Below are positions 17,205-25,046 of a stretch of 64,000 nucleotides of DNA, in pieces. The stretch comes from Thermodesulfobium acidiphilum (GTDB taxonomy: Bacteria; Thermodesulfobiota; Thermodesulfobiia; Thermodesulfobiales; Thermodesulfobiaceae), in the NCBI RefSeq assembly GCF_003057965.1, contig NZ_CP020921.1, positions 670,916-734,915 of the forward strand. The letters are read 5' to 3'. Each line of letters opens with the position of its first letter. Position 1 is the stretch's first letter. Under the pieces are notes generated by a model. The model was not told where the DNA came from, did no database searches, and worked only from the letters and a program-made list of their open reading frames with translations. The translations under genes and the position numbers were made by a program.

Positions 17205-18773
17205 TTGGGATTTGATGAAACTATTGACGATTTAAGATGTCTTATTGACATCTTACCAGATGATTTTAAGTATCCAATATTAGAGCTCAAGAATCTAAAC
17301 GATATTGTAGAAATTGTCCTGGATCTAGGTAGGTATCCTGAAGTAAGATTTTCAGAAGATGCATTTGAAATAACTACTAAACAGGTAACAAGAGAAGATT
17401 TGCAAAACGTGGTAAATAAAGTTGGCGTTTTTTCAGGGGATAATAGGGCAGGTATAGAAAGAACATTGCACAGAATTTCGTGTATTAGAAACAGATCTGG
17501 AGAGATTGTCGGTCTAACGCTCAGAGTAGGTAGGGCTGTTTTTGGTACTATAGATATAATAAAGGATATAGTAGAAAGCAAAGAAAATATACTTTTGATG
17601 GGTCCACCTGGTATTGGTAAAACTACAAAATTGAGAGAAATTGCCAGGGTTTTGTCTGTAGATATGAAAAGAAGGGTAATTGTAATAGATACCTCTAACG
17701 AAATAGGTGGAGACGGAGATATACCTCATCCTGCAATAGGAAAATCAAGAAGAATGCAGGTACCAACCCCTGAGAAACAGCATGCTGTTATGATTGAAGC
17801 TGTGGAAAATCACATGCCACAAGTCATTATAGTAGATGAAATAGGCACAGAATTAGAAGCTCAGGCGGCAAGAACTATAGCGGAAAGAGGAGTTCAACTT
17901 ATTGCAACTGCTCATGGCAACAGTTTGGTAAATCTAATTATGAATCCAACTTTAAGTGACCTTGTAGGAGGGGTTCAAGTAGTAACTTTATCAGATGAAG
18001 AAGCTAAGAGAAGAAGAACACAAAAGACAATACAAGAAAGGAAAACCCAACCAACTTTTAATGTAGTTATAGAACTTATAGATAGGGAAAAGATGGTGAT
18101 CCACAAAAACGTGGATAAAGTTGTAGATCAGCTATTAAAGGGTGAACAAATAACACCAGAAGTACGTTCAAAATCTAGCAATGGGGAAATAATAGTTGAA
18201 GAACACCGTATGGAGTTAAAAGAGGATAGATTTGAAAACAAAAATTCTTATTATAATAATAATTTTGAAGCAAGAAAGAGTTCTGAGGTAAACGTTTGTA
18301 AAGAATTTTTGAATATATTTTCATTTGGGGTTAGTAAAGATATTTTAGAAAGAGTATCAAAGGAGTTAAGAGTTTCAACAAATATAGTAAAGGATTTAAA
18401 CGTTGCTGATGTTGTTATAACCTTAAAAGGTTTTTTGAAGTCAAGAGGTAAATTCTTTGATGAAGTTGAAGGAAAAAATCTTCCTGTATACGTTATGAGG
18501 AGCAATACCATAACACAAGCGAGAAAGGTTTTGTCGGAGATTGTACAGCTTAAACCAGTTAGTTTTGAAGATATGGATTTTGAAAAATTTGAAGCTTTAA
18601 GGGAAGCGGAAGAAGCTATTAAAAAAGTTTTAAGAGATAAAGTTTCAGTCGAATTAAGTCCCAGAAATGCTTATTTCAGAAGACTTCAACATCAACTGGT
18701 AGAAAAATACAATCTTTTTTCAGAAAGTCTGGATGAAGAACCCAGGAGAAGAGTGAAGATCTTTGCAAAATAA
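17205..18773 (+). CDS. Ycf45-like AAA ATPase with R3H domain
   Basis: Protein of 522 residues in three parts. An N-terminal segment resembles the SpoIIIAA type. An AAA ATPase follows, with Walker A LMGPPGIGKTTK (about residue 128), Walker B QVIIVDEIGTE and an ATAHGNSLVNL sensor region. The C-terminal part ends in an R3H nucleic-acid-binding motif (LSPRNAYFRRLQHQLVEKY, then EEPRRRVKI). Related proteins are found in cyanobacteria, plastids (Ycf45) and other bacteria without a firm function. TTG at 17205 follows AGGTG by 7 bases. tmk overlaps its end. Confidence 0.85.
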   Translation: MGFDETIDDLRCLIDILPDDFKYPILELKNLNDIVEIVLDLGRYPEVRFSEDAFEITTKQVTREDLQNVVNKVGVFSGDNRAGIERTLHRISCIRNRSGEIVGLTLRVGRAVFGTIDIIKDIVESKENILLMGPPGIGKTTKLREIARVLSVDMKRRVIVIDTSNEIGGDGDIPHPAIGKSRRMQVPTPEKQHAVMIEAVENHMPQVIIVDEIGTELEAQAARTIAERGVQLIATAHGNSLVNLIMNPTLSDLVGGVQVVTLSDEEAKRRRTQKTIQERKTQPTFNVVIELIDREKMVIHKNVDKVVDQLLKGEQITPEVRSKSSNGEIIVEEHRMELKEDRFENKNSYYNNNFEARKSSEVNVCKEFLNIFSFGVSKDILERVSKELRVSTNIVKDLNVADVVITLKGFLKSRGKFFDEVEGKNLPVYVMRSNTITQARKVLSEIVQLKPVSFEDMDFEKFEALREAEEAIKKVLRDKVSVELSPRNAYFRRLQHQLVEKYNLFSESLDEEPRRRVKIFAK

Positions 18774-19407
18774 TAAAAAGGGTTTATTTATTACTTTTGA
18801 AGGAATTGAAAAGTGTGGTAAAACTACACAGTCAAGATTGCTCTATGAAAAACTGCTATCCTTGGGAGAAGAAGTAGCATATTTTAAGGATCCAGGTGTT
18901 ACAAAAGTGGGAGAGAATTTTAGGGATATTTTGCTATATGGCAAAAATATTTCTGTTGAAACAGAGGTTTTATTATTTGCTGCTTGTAGGGCTCAGCTGG
19001 TAAATGAGTGCATTATTCCAGCGCTAAAGGAAGACAAAATTATTATTTGCGATAGGTTTTCCGACTCTACCTTTGCATATCAAGGTTATGGAAGAAACGT
19101 TAATTTATCATTTTTGGAAAATCTTGATAAATATGCGACAAAAGGGTTAAAGCCTGATGTCACATTTCTCTTTGACTTCTCTTTCTTTGAAGCAAAGGAG
19201 AGGGTTCTGGATAGTAAAGATAGAATGGAAACTGAAAGTGTAGATTTTCATAACAGGGTAAGGATAGGATATCTTATGCTTGCTTCTATGGAACCTGATA
19301 GGTTTTGTATTTTGCATCCAAAATTGAGTAAGGAAAAACTTCATGAAATTATTCTAAAAAAGGTTTTAGAGAGAAAGACTGAAAGAAGATGTTTGAAAAA
19401 AGATTAG
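18763..19407 (+). CDS. tmk: Thymidylate kinase
   Basis: Phosphorylates dTMP to dTDP. The 214 residues include the P-loop FEGIEKCGKTTQS (residues 9-21), the DR motif in ICDRFSDSTFAYQGYGR and the C-terminal helical LID region. Start is TTG at 18763, within the end of the previous gene. The order tmk, holB, ricT resembles the Bacillus tmk-holB-yaaT region. Confidence 0.93.
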   Translation: MQNNKKGLFITFEGIEKCGKTTQSRLLYEKLLSLGEEVAYFKDPGVTKVGENFRDILLYGKNISVETEVLLFAACRAQLVNECIIPALKEDKIIICDRFSDSTFAYQGYGRNVNLSFLENLDKYATKGLKPDVTFLFDFSFFEAKERVLDSKDRMETESVDFHNRVRIGYLMLASMEPDRFCILHPKLSKEKLHEIILKKVLERKTERRCLKKD

Positions 19408-20276
19408 AACAATTAGATAGACTTTTCGACAAAGTTAAAGAATTAGAGCTAAAGTCATTTGTAGTATGGGGCCCAAAGGGTTGTTTTAAAAAACAAATAG
19501 TGCTTAGGCTTTTAGAGAAGATTTATGGTTATAAATTTGATTCATTATACGAGAACAAACCAAACTTTTTTTCATTTGTTTTTGGCAAGCAGGTTGGAAA
19601 TGAATTATTGTCTGATAGGGAATTTTTAAGAGAAATATTGAACGATGTATTGTGGCAGAAGCGAATTAATAATGAAATTATTACAGTTTATGTAGAATTT
19701 GGAAACGATCCTCAAAGAATGAGAGATATTGTTGAAGTACCAGATTTTTTTTTAAAAATAGTAGAAGAGCCGCCCGAGAATACTTATTTTATTTTTTTGT
19801 CTGATTTTCAAATCATATCCACTTTACGGTCTCGATGTATTGAGATCTATGCACCTTTGTTTTCTGATGAAGAAAGTGCAGAATTACTTGTAAGTTTGGA
19901 TAAAAACCTTGAAAATGACGAAGAATTTGCGAATTTAGTTTATGGATGTCCTGGATTACTTTCTGATAAAGATGAAGCAACGTTAAAAGACATAAAAGAA
20001 AAAGTTAAATTAATGAAAGGCTTTATTAAATCAGAAAAATTTGGTAATCAAAGCTATCTGTTTGATAATATTTATAAAGATGTAGAGCCTTATCTTTCTA
20101 TATTCTTTTTTAAATCACAGTTACTTAACTTATTTAAAAAAAGAGAAATAGATTTTGACAAATATCTAAGTATTTTAAATAGAATAAAAATAGCAAATGA
20201 ATTTTATTTGAACAGAGTTAGTCCTTCATCGATATTTTTGATCACTAATTTTTTGTTGGATTCGAAGGAGATTTGA
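19389..20276 (+). CDS. holB: DNA polymerase III delta-prime-like subunit
   Basis: Clamp-loader subunit of about 295 residues, divergent. A degenerate nucleotide loop (VVWGPKGCFKKQ), the PDFFLKIVEEPPENTYFIFLS stretch and the arginine-finger-like TLRSRC motif are typical of delta-prime/HolB. The P-loop lacks GKT, which agrees with a non-hydrolysing subunit. The Zn-binding cysteines of standard DnaX/HolB are not seen. It overlaps tmk and precedes ricT, as in low-GC Gram-positive genomes, which supports the call. Confidence 0.8.
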   Translation: MFEKRLEQLDRLFDKVKELELKSFVVWGPKGCFKKQIVLRLLEKIYGYKFDSLYENKPNFFSFVFGKQVGNELLSDREFLREILNDVLWQKRINNEIITVYVEFGNDPQRMRDIVEVPDFFLKIVEEPPENTYFIFLSDFQIISTLRSRCIEIYAPLFSDEESAELLVSLDKNLENDEEFANLVYGCPGLLSDKDEATLKDIKEKVKLMKGFIKSEKFGNQSYLFDNIYKDVEPYLSIFFFKSQLLNLFKKREIDFDKYLSILNRIKIANEFYLNRVSPSSIFLITNFLLDSKEI

Positions 20277-21083
20277 ATGAACTATTATTATGTTAAGGTA
20301 TTACCATTAAGGAGATTTGGTTATTTTTCGTCAGAAGAAATATTTTCAAAGGGTGATTGTGTTGTAGTTGAAGGAAATTTTGGAATTGAGATGGGAATTG
20401 TCGACTCCATTGTTGAAGGAGCTTTTGAAAATATTGAGAAAGTTAAAAGGATTATAAAATTAGCTAGCAAGGAAGATATTAGCGGAATACAAGAAAGAGA
20501 AGAAAAAGCCAAAGAGATTCTTTCTCTTTCAAAGGAGCTTGCGAGAGAACTAAAACTAGAAATGAAATTTCTTAAGGCTGCATATAATACTGACGGTTCT
20601 AAGGTTACGATTTACTTTACTGCAGATGGAAGAATTGATTTTAGAGAATTAATTAAAGAAATTACAAAAAGGGTAAAAAAAACAAGGGTTGAACTATTTC
20701 AGGTTGGTTCTAGAGATGCAGTAAAGCTACTTGGAGCTATCGGAAGTTGTGGCAGAGAGGTTTGTTGTACTACTTTTTTGGATGAGATTGATACCATTTC
20801 AGTGAAAATGGTTAAGGATCAAGGGCTTCAATTAAACCCTACTAAAATATCTGGCGTATGTGGAAGACTCTTATGTTGTATGGCATATGAATATCCCTTT
20901 TATGCTTCTTGCAAATCTCGTTTTCCGAACATAGATGATTTAATTAAGACTTCAAGAGGTATTGGAAGAGTTATTGAAAATAGATATCTAAAAGATTCGT
21001 TTGTTGTGATGTATGAAGATGGTTTAAAGGAAGAAATTTCTATAGATCAATGGCGCAATAAAAAGGACAATGAAAAGGCGTAG
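20277..21083 (+). CDS. ricT: PSP1-domain protein, RicT/YaaT family
   Basis: Cytoplasmic protein of 268 residues. In Bacillus RicT works with RicA and RicF as an Fe-S complex that helps RNase Y mature messages. Here the PSP1 domain covers about residues 55-190, with GSCGREVCC, GVCGRLLCCMAYE and a further cysteine in YASCKSRFP, the cluster-ligand pattern of the family. It directly abuts holB (start codon adjoining the stop) and overlaps the M48 protease gene by 14 bases. Homologues of RicA and RicF were not seen in this window. Confidence 0.88.
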   Translation: MNYYYVKVLPLRRFGYFSSEEIFSKGDCVVVEGNFGIEMGIVDSIVEGAFENIEKVKRIIKLASKEDISGIQEREEKAKEILSLSKELARELKLEMKFLKAAYNTDGSKVTIYFTADGRIDFRELIKEITKRVKKTRVELFQVGSRDAVKLLGAIGSCGREVCCTTFLDEIDTISVKMVKDQGLQLNPTKISGVCGRLLCCMAYEYPFYASCKSRFPNIDDLIKTSRGIGRVIENRYLKDSFVVMYEDGLKEEISIDQWRNKKDNEKA

Positions 21084-21807
21084 TTTCTTAATTATTTTTT
21101 TTGGCATAGCTTCTTCTCTGGTTTTTCCTGAGGAAGCAAATGCTTCTTTGATTTCCACACAGGAAGAAATAAAAATTGGGAGGGACGCTTCTAAAAGTTT
21201 TGAAAAGAAATATGGATTGTACAACGATCAATATTGGAATCAAAAGGTATCTGAAATAGGTTCACGACTTGTAGCTGTTTGCGATAGAAAGGATTTGCCA
21301 TATAGTTTTAAAATTGTTAATATAAACCAAGTAAACGCTGTTTCTTTTCCGGGTGGATTTATTTATGTATATAAGGGATTGTTAAACTTTGTTAAATCAG
21401 ATGATGAGCTTGCATGTGTATTAGGTCACGAAATTGGCCACGTTTGTAGAAGACATGTTGTTAAAAATATTGAAAAAGAATTTTATGCGGATTTATTGTT
21501 GCAAATTTTTTTTGCGAGAAGTTCTTCTTTAACTAAATATATAGCAAGGCTGACAGAAAACTTAGTGATGCTAGGATATAGTCGCGAAGAGGAGTATGAG
21601 GCAGATCATTATGGGGCGATTTATGCGTATAGGGCTGGGTATAACCCCTGTGCGATGATTACCTTTATGGAAAGGTTGAAAACTTTGGAAAAAAATAGCT
21701 TTGGCAAAGCTTATGAAATTTTTTCTGACCATCCTGCTACAGAAGAGAGGATAAAACGTCTACAGGAATTAGATAAAGAATTAGGGGTGCAATGCAATGT
21801 GGTGTAA
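21070..21807 (+). CDS. M48-family metalloprotease, secreted or periplasmic
   Basis: Zinc peptidase of 245 residues with an N-terminal signal sequence (MKRRSFLIIFFGIASSLVFP, likely cleavage near ANA). The catalytic zinc site is HEIGH (about residue 120), and the third ligand glutamate is in EEEYEADHYG. It resembles BepA/LoiP-type periplasmic M48 proteases that act in envelope quality control. No TPR extension is present, so it is the short form. It overlaps ricT and the following isomerase gene. Confidence 0.88.
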   Translation: MKRRSFLIIFFGIASSLVFPEEANASLISTQEEIKIGRDASKSFEKKYGLYNDQYWNQKVSEIGSRLVAVCDRKDLPYSFKIVNINQVNAVSFPGGFIYVYKGLLNFVKSDDELACVLGHEIGHVCRRHVVKNIEKEFYADLLLQIFFARSSSLTKYIARLTENLVMLGYSREEEYEADHYGAIYAYRAGYNPCAMITFMERLKTLEKNSFGKAYEIFSDHPATEERIKRLQELDKELGVQCNVV

Positions 21808-21836
21808 ATGAGTTTATTTTCAGGAGGGAAAGAATT

Positions 21837-22889
21837 ATGGATAAGAGTGTAATGGACAAATACGTTTCTAACATTGCATATCATATGAAAGATTTTTATA
21901 AAGATTTAACCTTTTATAAAGATGGCAAAATAGATTTACCTGAAATAGAGAACTTGATTTTTTTGGGAATTGGTGGATCCGCAATTTCTCCAAAAATCTT
22001 TACTGAGATTATGAACACTAATAAAAAAGCTTACTTTTTTTCTGCTTTAAGTGGACATGAGATTTTACCAGATCCATCGAAGAGCTTTGTTATGGCTTTT
22101 AGTTACTCCGGAAATACTGTTGAAACGTTAAAAAGTATTGAATTAATTGCAAAAGATGGATTTAAGGGAATTGGGGTTTCATCTGGTGGCAAGATTGTTG
22201 ATCTGTGTAAGGATTTGAACTGGCAACATATTTCAGTACCTAAAGATAGAGCTCCAAGAGCTGCTATGCCTTTTACTCTCTCAATTTTATTTAAATTAGC
22301 CCTTTCCAAGAAATGGACTGAATATAATGAAGGTGATTTCTGGAATGACATAATCGAGTTATCGAATAGTAAAAATAATTTTTTGCCTGAAGTTGATTTT
22401 GAGGATAATATTTCAAAAAGGATTGCGTATAAGCTTTATTCTAAAAAGAATATTATAATTTGGGGAGTGGAATCGATTAGTAAAAATATAGCCTATAGGT
22501 TTAAATCTCAACTAGAGGAGAATGCAAAACAGCTATCTTATTATTCTTATCTACCAGAAGCTTCACATAATCAAATTGTTCCAATCTCACTGGTTAACAA
22601 TAAAGAAGAGTATATCGTTTTAATATTCAGAATTCCTCAATCTGAATCTATTCTGGTTTCTAATATTATAAGTACTGTTAAAACCTTTTTAAATTCTGAA
22701 GGGGTAGAAGTTTTAGAAATATTTGGTTCTGGAAAAAATCACGTTTTGGCAGGACTTGATCTCATATATTCTACTGATTTTGCGAGTTATTATCTTGCAC
22801 TACTTAAAGGGATAGAGCCTGAGCCAATTGAGCCAATTAGCAGAATGAAGGTTATTTTAAATGATAATCTTCGCAAAGTTCTTTTATAG
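21837..22889 (+). CDS. Bifunctional phosphoglucose/phosphomannose isomerase
   Basis: Interconverts glucose 6-phosphate or mannose 6-phosphate and fructose 6-phosphate. The 350 residues contain two SIS domains, with FLGIGGSAIS and FSYSGNTVETL in the first and a conserved ASHNQIVP segment in the C-terminal half. This length and the SYSGNT motif fit the archaeal-type PGI/PMI. The ATG at 21837 has AGGAGGG 6 bases upstream, and an earlier in-frame ATG at 21792 does not. The 3' end overlaps the convergent nth-like gene by 38 bases. Confidence 0.88.
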   Translation: MDKSVMDKYVSNIAYHMKDFYKDLTFYKDGKIDLPEIENLIFLGIGGSAISPKIFTEIMNTNKKAYFFSALSGHEILPDPSKSFVMAFSYSGNTVETLKSIELIAKDGFKGIGVSSGGKIVDLCKDLNWQHISVPKDRAPRAAMPFTLSILFKLALSKKWTEYNEGDFWNDIIELSNSKNNFLPEVDFEDNISKRIAYKLYSKKNIIIWGVESISKNIAYRFKSQLEENAKQLSYYSYLPEASHNQIVPISLVNNKEEYIVLIFRIPQSESILVSNIISTVKTFLNSEGVEVLEIFGSGKNHVLAGLDLIYSTDFASYYLALLKGIEPEPIEPISRMKVILNDNLRKVLL

Positions 22890-23511
22890 GACATATTTGA
22901 CAACTTTGTTTTTTAGCCCTGCAAATATTTCTTCCTAATTCGATTAAATATAGGTGCAGGGCTTTTAATTTTTTCCAATTCTGAACAGATCTTTCTACTT
23001 CAATTTGTATATCCTTTTTGGAAATCCTTTTATTTTTAATCTTCTGGATAATTCTTAAGATATGCGTATCAACAGGAAAGGCGCATTTGTGTAAACCAAA
23101 CAATATTGCGCAGGAAACGGTCTTTAAGCCTATTCCGTCAATGTCAAGAAAAACTTCTATAATTTCAGAAACTTCCTTTTTTCTAAAATTATTTTCAATA
23201 TCTAAATAATTTTTGCTAAGTAGGAATTTTTTACTCAATAAATATAAGGTTTTCGTCTTTTGATTGTTTAAACCAGCTATCTTTATAGAATTCTTAATTT
23301 TGTCATAAAATTCAACCTTTGAAAGATTTTGCAATTCATTATTTATGACTTTTATTAGGTTTTTGTAGGCTTGTATGGAATTTGTATCTGTAGTATTCTG
23401 GGAAAGTATTGCTTTAATCAGCTCATGAAAAAAATCTTCGTCTTTTCTTTCTATTTTTCCAAAATAGTCTTCTAATTTACTTAGTAAATTCTCATAAAAA
23501 TTTTCTTTCAT
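22852..23511 (-). CDS. nth: Endonuclease III-like DNA glycosylase
   Basis: HhH-GPD base-excision glycosylase of 219 residues. The AILSQNTTD segment, the helix-hairpin-helix DIDGIGLKTVSCA and the catalytic aspartate in FPVDTHILR match the family. The [4Fe-4S] motif C-x6-C-x2-C-x5-C is complete at the C-terminus. The usual catalytic lysine of bifunctional Nth, expected just before the GxG in the hairpin, is replaced (DIDGIG), so it may be a monofunctional member such as the thermophilic UV-endonuclease/mismatch-glycosylase group. It stands alone and converges with the isomerase gene. Confidence 0.85.
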   Translation of the reverse strand: MKENFYENLLSKLEDYFGKIERKDEDFFHELIKAILSQNTTDTNSIQAYKNLIKVINNELQNLSKVEFYDKIKNSIKIAGLNNQKTKTLYLLSKKFLLSKNYLDIENNFRKKEVSEIIEVFLDIDGIGLKTVSCAILFGLHKCAFPVDTHILRIIQKIKNKRISKKDIQIEVERSVQNWKKLKALHLYLIELGRNICRAKKQSCQICPIKELCEDYHLK

Positions 23512-23558
23512 TAAGTTATCACCTTCTTTCTAAAAAGTATGATACAATATTCTAAACT

Positions 23559-23649
23559 GGAGGGGTGTCCGAGCGGTTTAAGGAGCCGGTCTTGAAAATC
23601 GGTGTCCCCTTTATTGGGGCCGTGGGTTCGAATCCCACCCCCTCCGCCA
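23559..23649 (+). tRNA. tRNA-Ser (anticodon TGA)
   Basis: The acceptor GGAGGGG (23559) pairs with CCCCTCC (23639-23645). The anticodon loop CTTGAAA gives TGA, a long variable arm CCCC/GGGG is present, the T-arm is GTGGG-TTCGAAT-CCCAC, and CCA is encoded. TACAAT at 23543-23548 is a plausible -10 box. Confidence 0.97.
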
Positions 23650-23685
23650 TTTTTATTTTTAAATAAATGATCTAGGTATTTTTTG

Positions 23686-23731
23686 TTAATGTTAAATATT
23701 ATAAGTGAAATAGCAATTTTCTTAACATTAA
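23686..23731. repeat. Perfect 10-bp inverted repeat in tRNA spacer
   Basis: TTAATGTTAA (23686-23695) and TTAACATTAA (23722-23731) are exact inverted copies 26 bases apart. Two further small dyads follow: TGTCA/TGACA (23758-23762, 23771-23775) and GGACA/TGTCC (23795-23799, 23807-23811). The 224-base gap between the tRNA genes holds no open reading frame that I can support. Confidence 0.5.
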
Positions 23732-23834
23732 ATAGTACTCTCTTTAAAGTTTATGGGTGTCAGTTTATAGTGACAAAGTTGCTGCCTTCTTAAAGGACAA
23801 TATCACTGTCCGTTAAAAAAATCACATTAAATAG

Positions 23835-23863
23835 TTGACTTTATAAGATTTTATATTTATACT
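23835..23863 (+). promoter_or_regulatory. Promoter of tRNA-Leu (and probably csp)
   Basis: TTGACT (23835-23840), a 17-base spacer and TATACT (23858-23863) lie 10 bases upstream of the mature tRNA 5' end. This is a near-consensus promoter. Confidence 0.75.
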
Positions 23864-23873
23864 AATAAAAAGT

Positions 23874-23960
23874 GCCGAGGTGGCGGAATGGCAGACGCGC
23901 TAGTTTGAGGGGCTAGTGAACGCTTCGTTCGTCAGGGTTCAAGTCCCTGTCTCGGCACCA
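23874..23960 (+). tRNA. tRNA-Leu (anticodon GAG)
   Basis: The acceptor GCCGAGG (23874) pairs with TCTCGGC, and the anticodon stem CTAGT/GCTAG encloses the loop TTGAGGG, giving GAG. There is a long variable arm (GAACGCTTCGTTC), a T-arm CAGGG-TTCAAGT-CCCTG, and an encoded CCA. No terminator is seen between it and the cold shock gene. Confidence 0.97.
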
Positions 23961-24108
23961 AGGGCTTGCCTGCAATTTACTATTGGGTGGGTTCTTAAAG
24001 GGAGGTGAACTTTGCTCTAGGTTTCTTGATCTAAAGAGAAGAAGAGTTAGGTAGAAGAGAATAGAAAAAAAATTAAACTTTTGAAAGGGTTTTAGGAGGT
24101 TATTTATC

Positions 24109-24315
24109 ATGTTTTTAGGAAAAGTAAAGTGGTTTAACAATGAAAAGGGTTATGGATTTATTTCAAAGGATGACGGGAGCGGCGATGTCTTTGTCCATTA
24201 TAGTGCAATCCAGGGCAAAGGGTTCAGAACCTTAGAGCAAGGTCAAGCTGTTCAGTTTGAAATTGTAGATGGTCCAAAAGGACCACAGGCATCTAACGTT
24301 ACCAAGGTATCATAA
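24109..24315 (+). CDS. Cold shock protein (CspA family)
   Basis: RNA-binding cold shock protein of 68 residues with RNP1 ([10 protein letters not shown]) and RNP2 (VFVHYSAI), ending SNVTKVS. It acts as an RNA chaperone. AGGAGGT precedes the ATG. The 148-base gap after tRNA-Leu would form its leader. This leader also holds a strong unused GGAGGTG (24001-24007) followed by a two-codon TTG-CTC-TAG. A strong terminator follows the gene. Confidence 0.95.
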   Translation: MFLGKVKWFNNEKGYGFISKDDGSGDVFVHYSAIQGKGFRTLEQGQAVQFEIVDGPKGPQASNVTKVS

Positions 24316-24366
24316 ATAAGATATTATTGTCCTTAAAATAATAATTTTTTAATAGTTAAACTTTTC

Positions 24367-24397
24367 AAAAGCCCCGGGGAGGGGCTTTTGTTTTCTT
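24367..24397 (+). terminator. Rho-independent terminator after csp
   Basis: The stem AAAAGCCCC / GGGGCTTTT (24367-24375 with 24381-24389), loop GGGGA, is followed by GTTTTCTT. It ends the tRNA-Leu/csp transcription unit. Confidence 0.85.
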
Positions 24398-24488
24398 AAT
24401 TTAATATTCTGTATAAAACATAAAAACAATTATAAAAAGCTTTATAAGTACTAAATATTATTAAAATTAAGTTTATAGGAGGATAAAT

Positions 24489-25028
24489 ATGCAAATAGTC
24501 GTAAAAGATAAGGGTGTAAATTTATCAGAAGATCTTAAGAATTATACTACAAACAAGATATCAAAATTAGAAAAATTTTTCAAAAAAATAATTGAAGTCC
24601 AGGTTGTTCTTTCTAAAACAAGCGCTAAAAAAAATAAGCAAATTTTTTCGGCGGAAGTTACAATTTTTGCGGCTGGTTCAACAATTAGGGCTCAAGAGAG
24701 ATCGGAAGATTTAAGGACAGCAATAGATTTGGTTTATGATAAACTGGAAAGACAAATTTCTAAGTATAAGGAAAAGCTTGTGCAAAGGCACAGGAATTTG
24801 ATGAATGAAAACTTCTTAGTACAAAAAGGTGAAGAAGTAGTGCATGAAAATAAAATAGTTAAAACAAAAAGGTTTCCTTTAAAGCCAATTACACCAGAAG
24901 AGGCTATAATAGATATGGAACTATTGGGTCATAATTTTTATGTTTTTATTAATTCTCAAACTATGGATACAAACGTAGTTTATAGAAGAAATGAAGGTGG
25001 ATACGGTTTAATTGAGCCAGAAAAATAA
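24489..25028 (+). CDS. hpf: Ribosome hibernation-promoting factor, long form
   Basis: Binds the 30S subunit and forms inactive 100S ribosomes under stress. The 179 residues have the N-terminal HPF/RaiA fold (1-105) and the C-terminal dimerisation domain (about 120-179), with KRFPLKPITPEEAIIDMELLGHNFYVF as the conserved stretch in split form (KRFPLKP, then LGHNFYVF). It has its own leader after the csp terminator. hpf directly upstream of secA and prfB is the standard order in Firmicutes-like genomes. Confidence 0.93.
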   Translation: MQIVVKDKGVNLSEDLKNYTTNKISKLEKFFKKIIEVQVVLSKTSAKKNKQIFSAEVTIFAAGSTIRAQERSEDLRTAIDLVYDKLERQISKYKEKLVQRHRNLMNENFLVQKGEEVVHENKIVKTKRFPLKPITPEEAIIDMELLGHNFYVFINSQTMDTNVVYRRNEGGYGLIEPEK

Positions 25029-25046
25029 ATTTTTTGAGGAATATAA

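Noticed and set aside
22852-22889. Overlap of the isomerase and nth-like genes as a possible misassembly
   Set aside because: Both protein ends look natural and convergent overlaps are common in this window.
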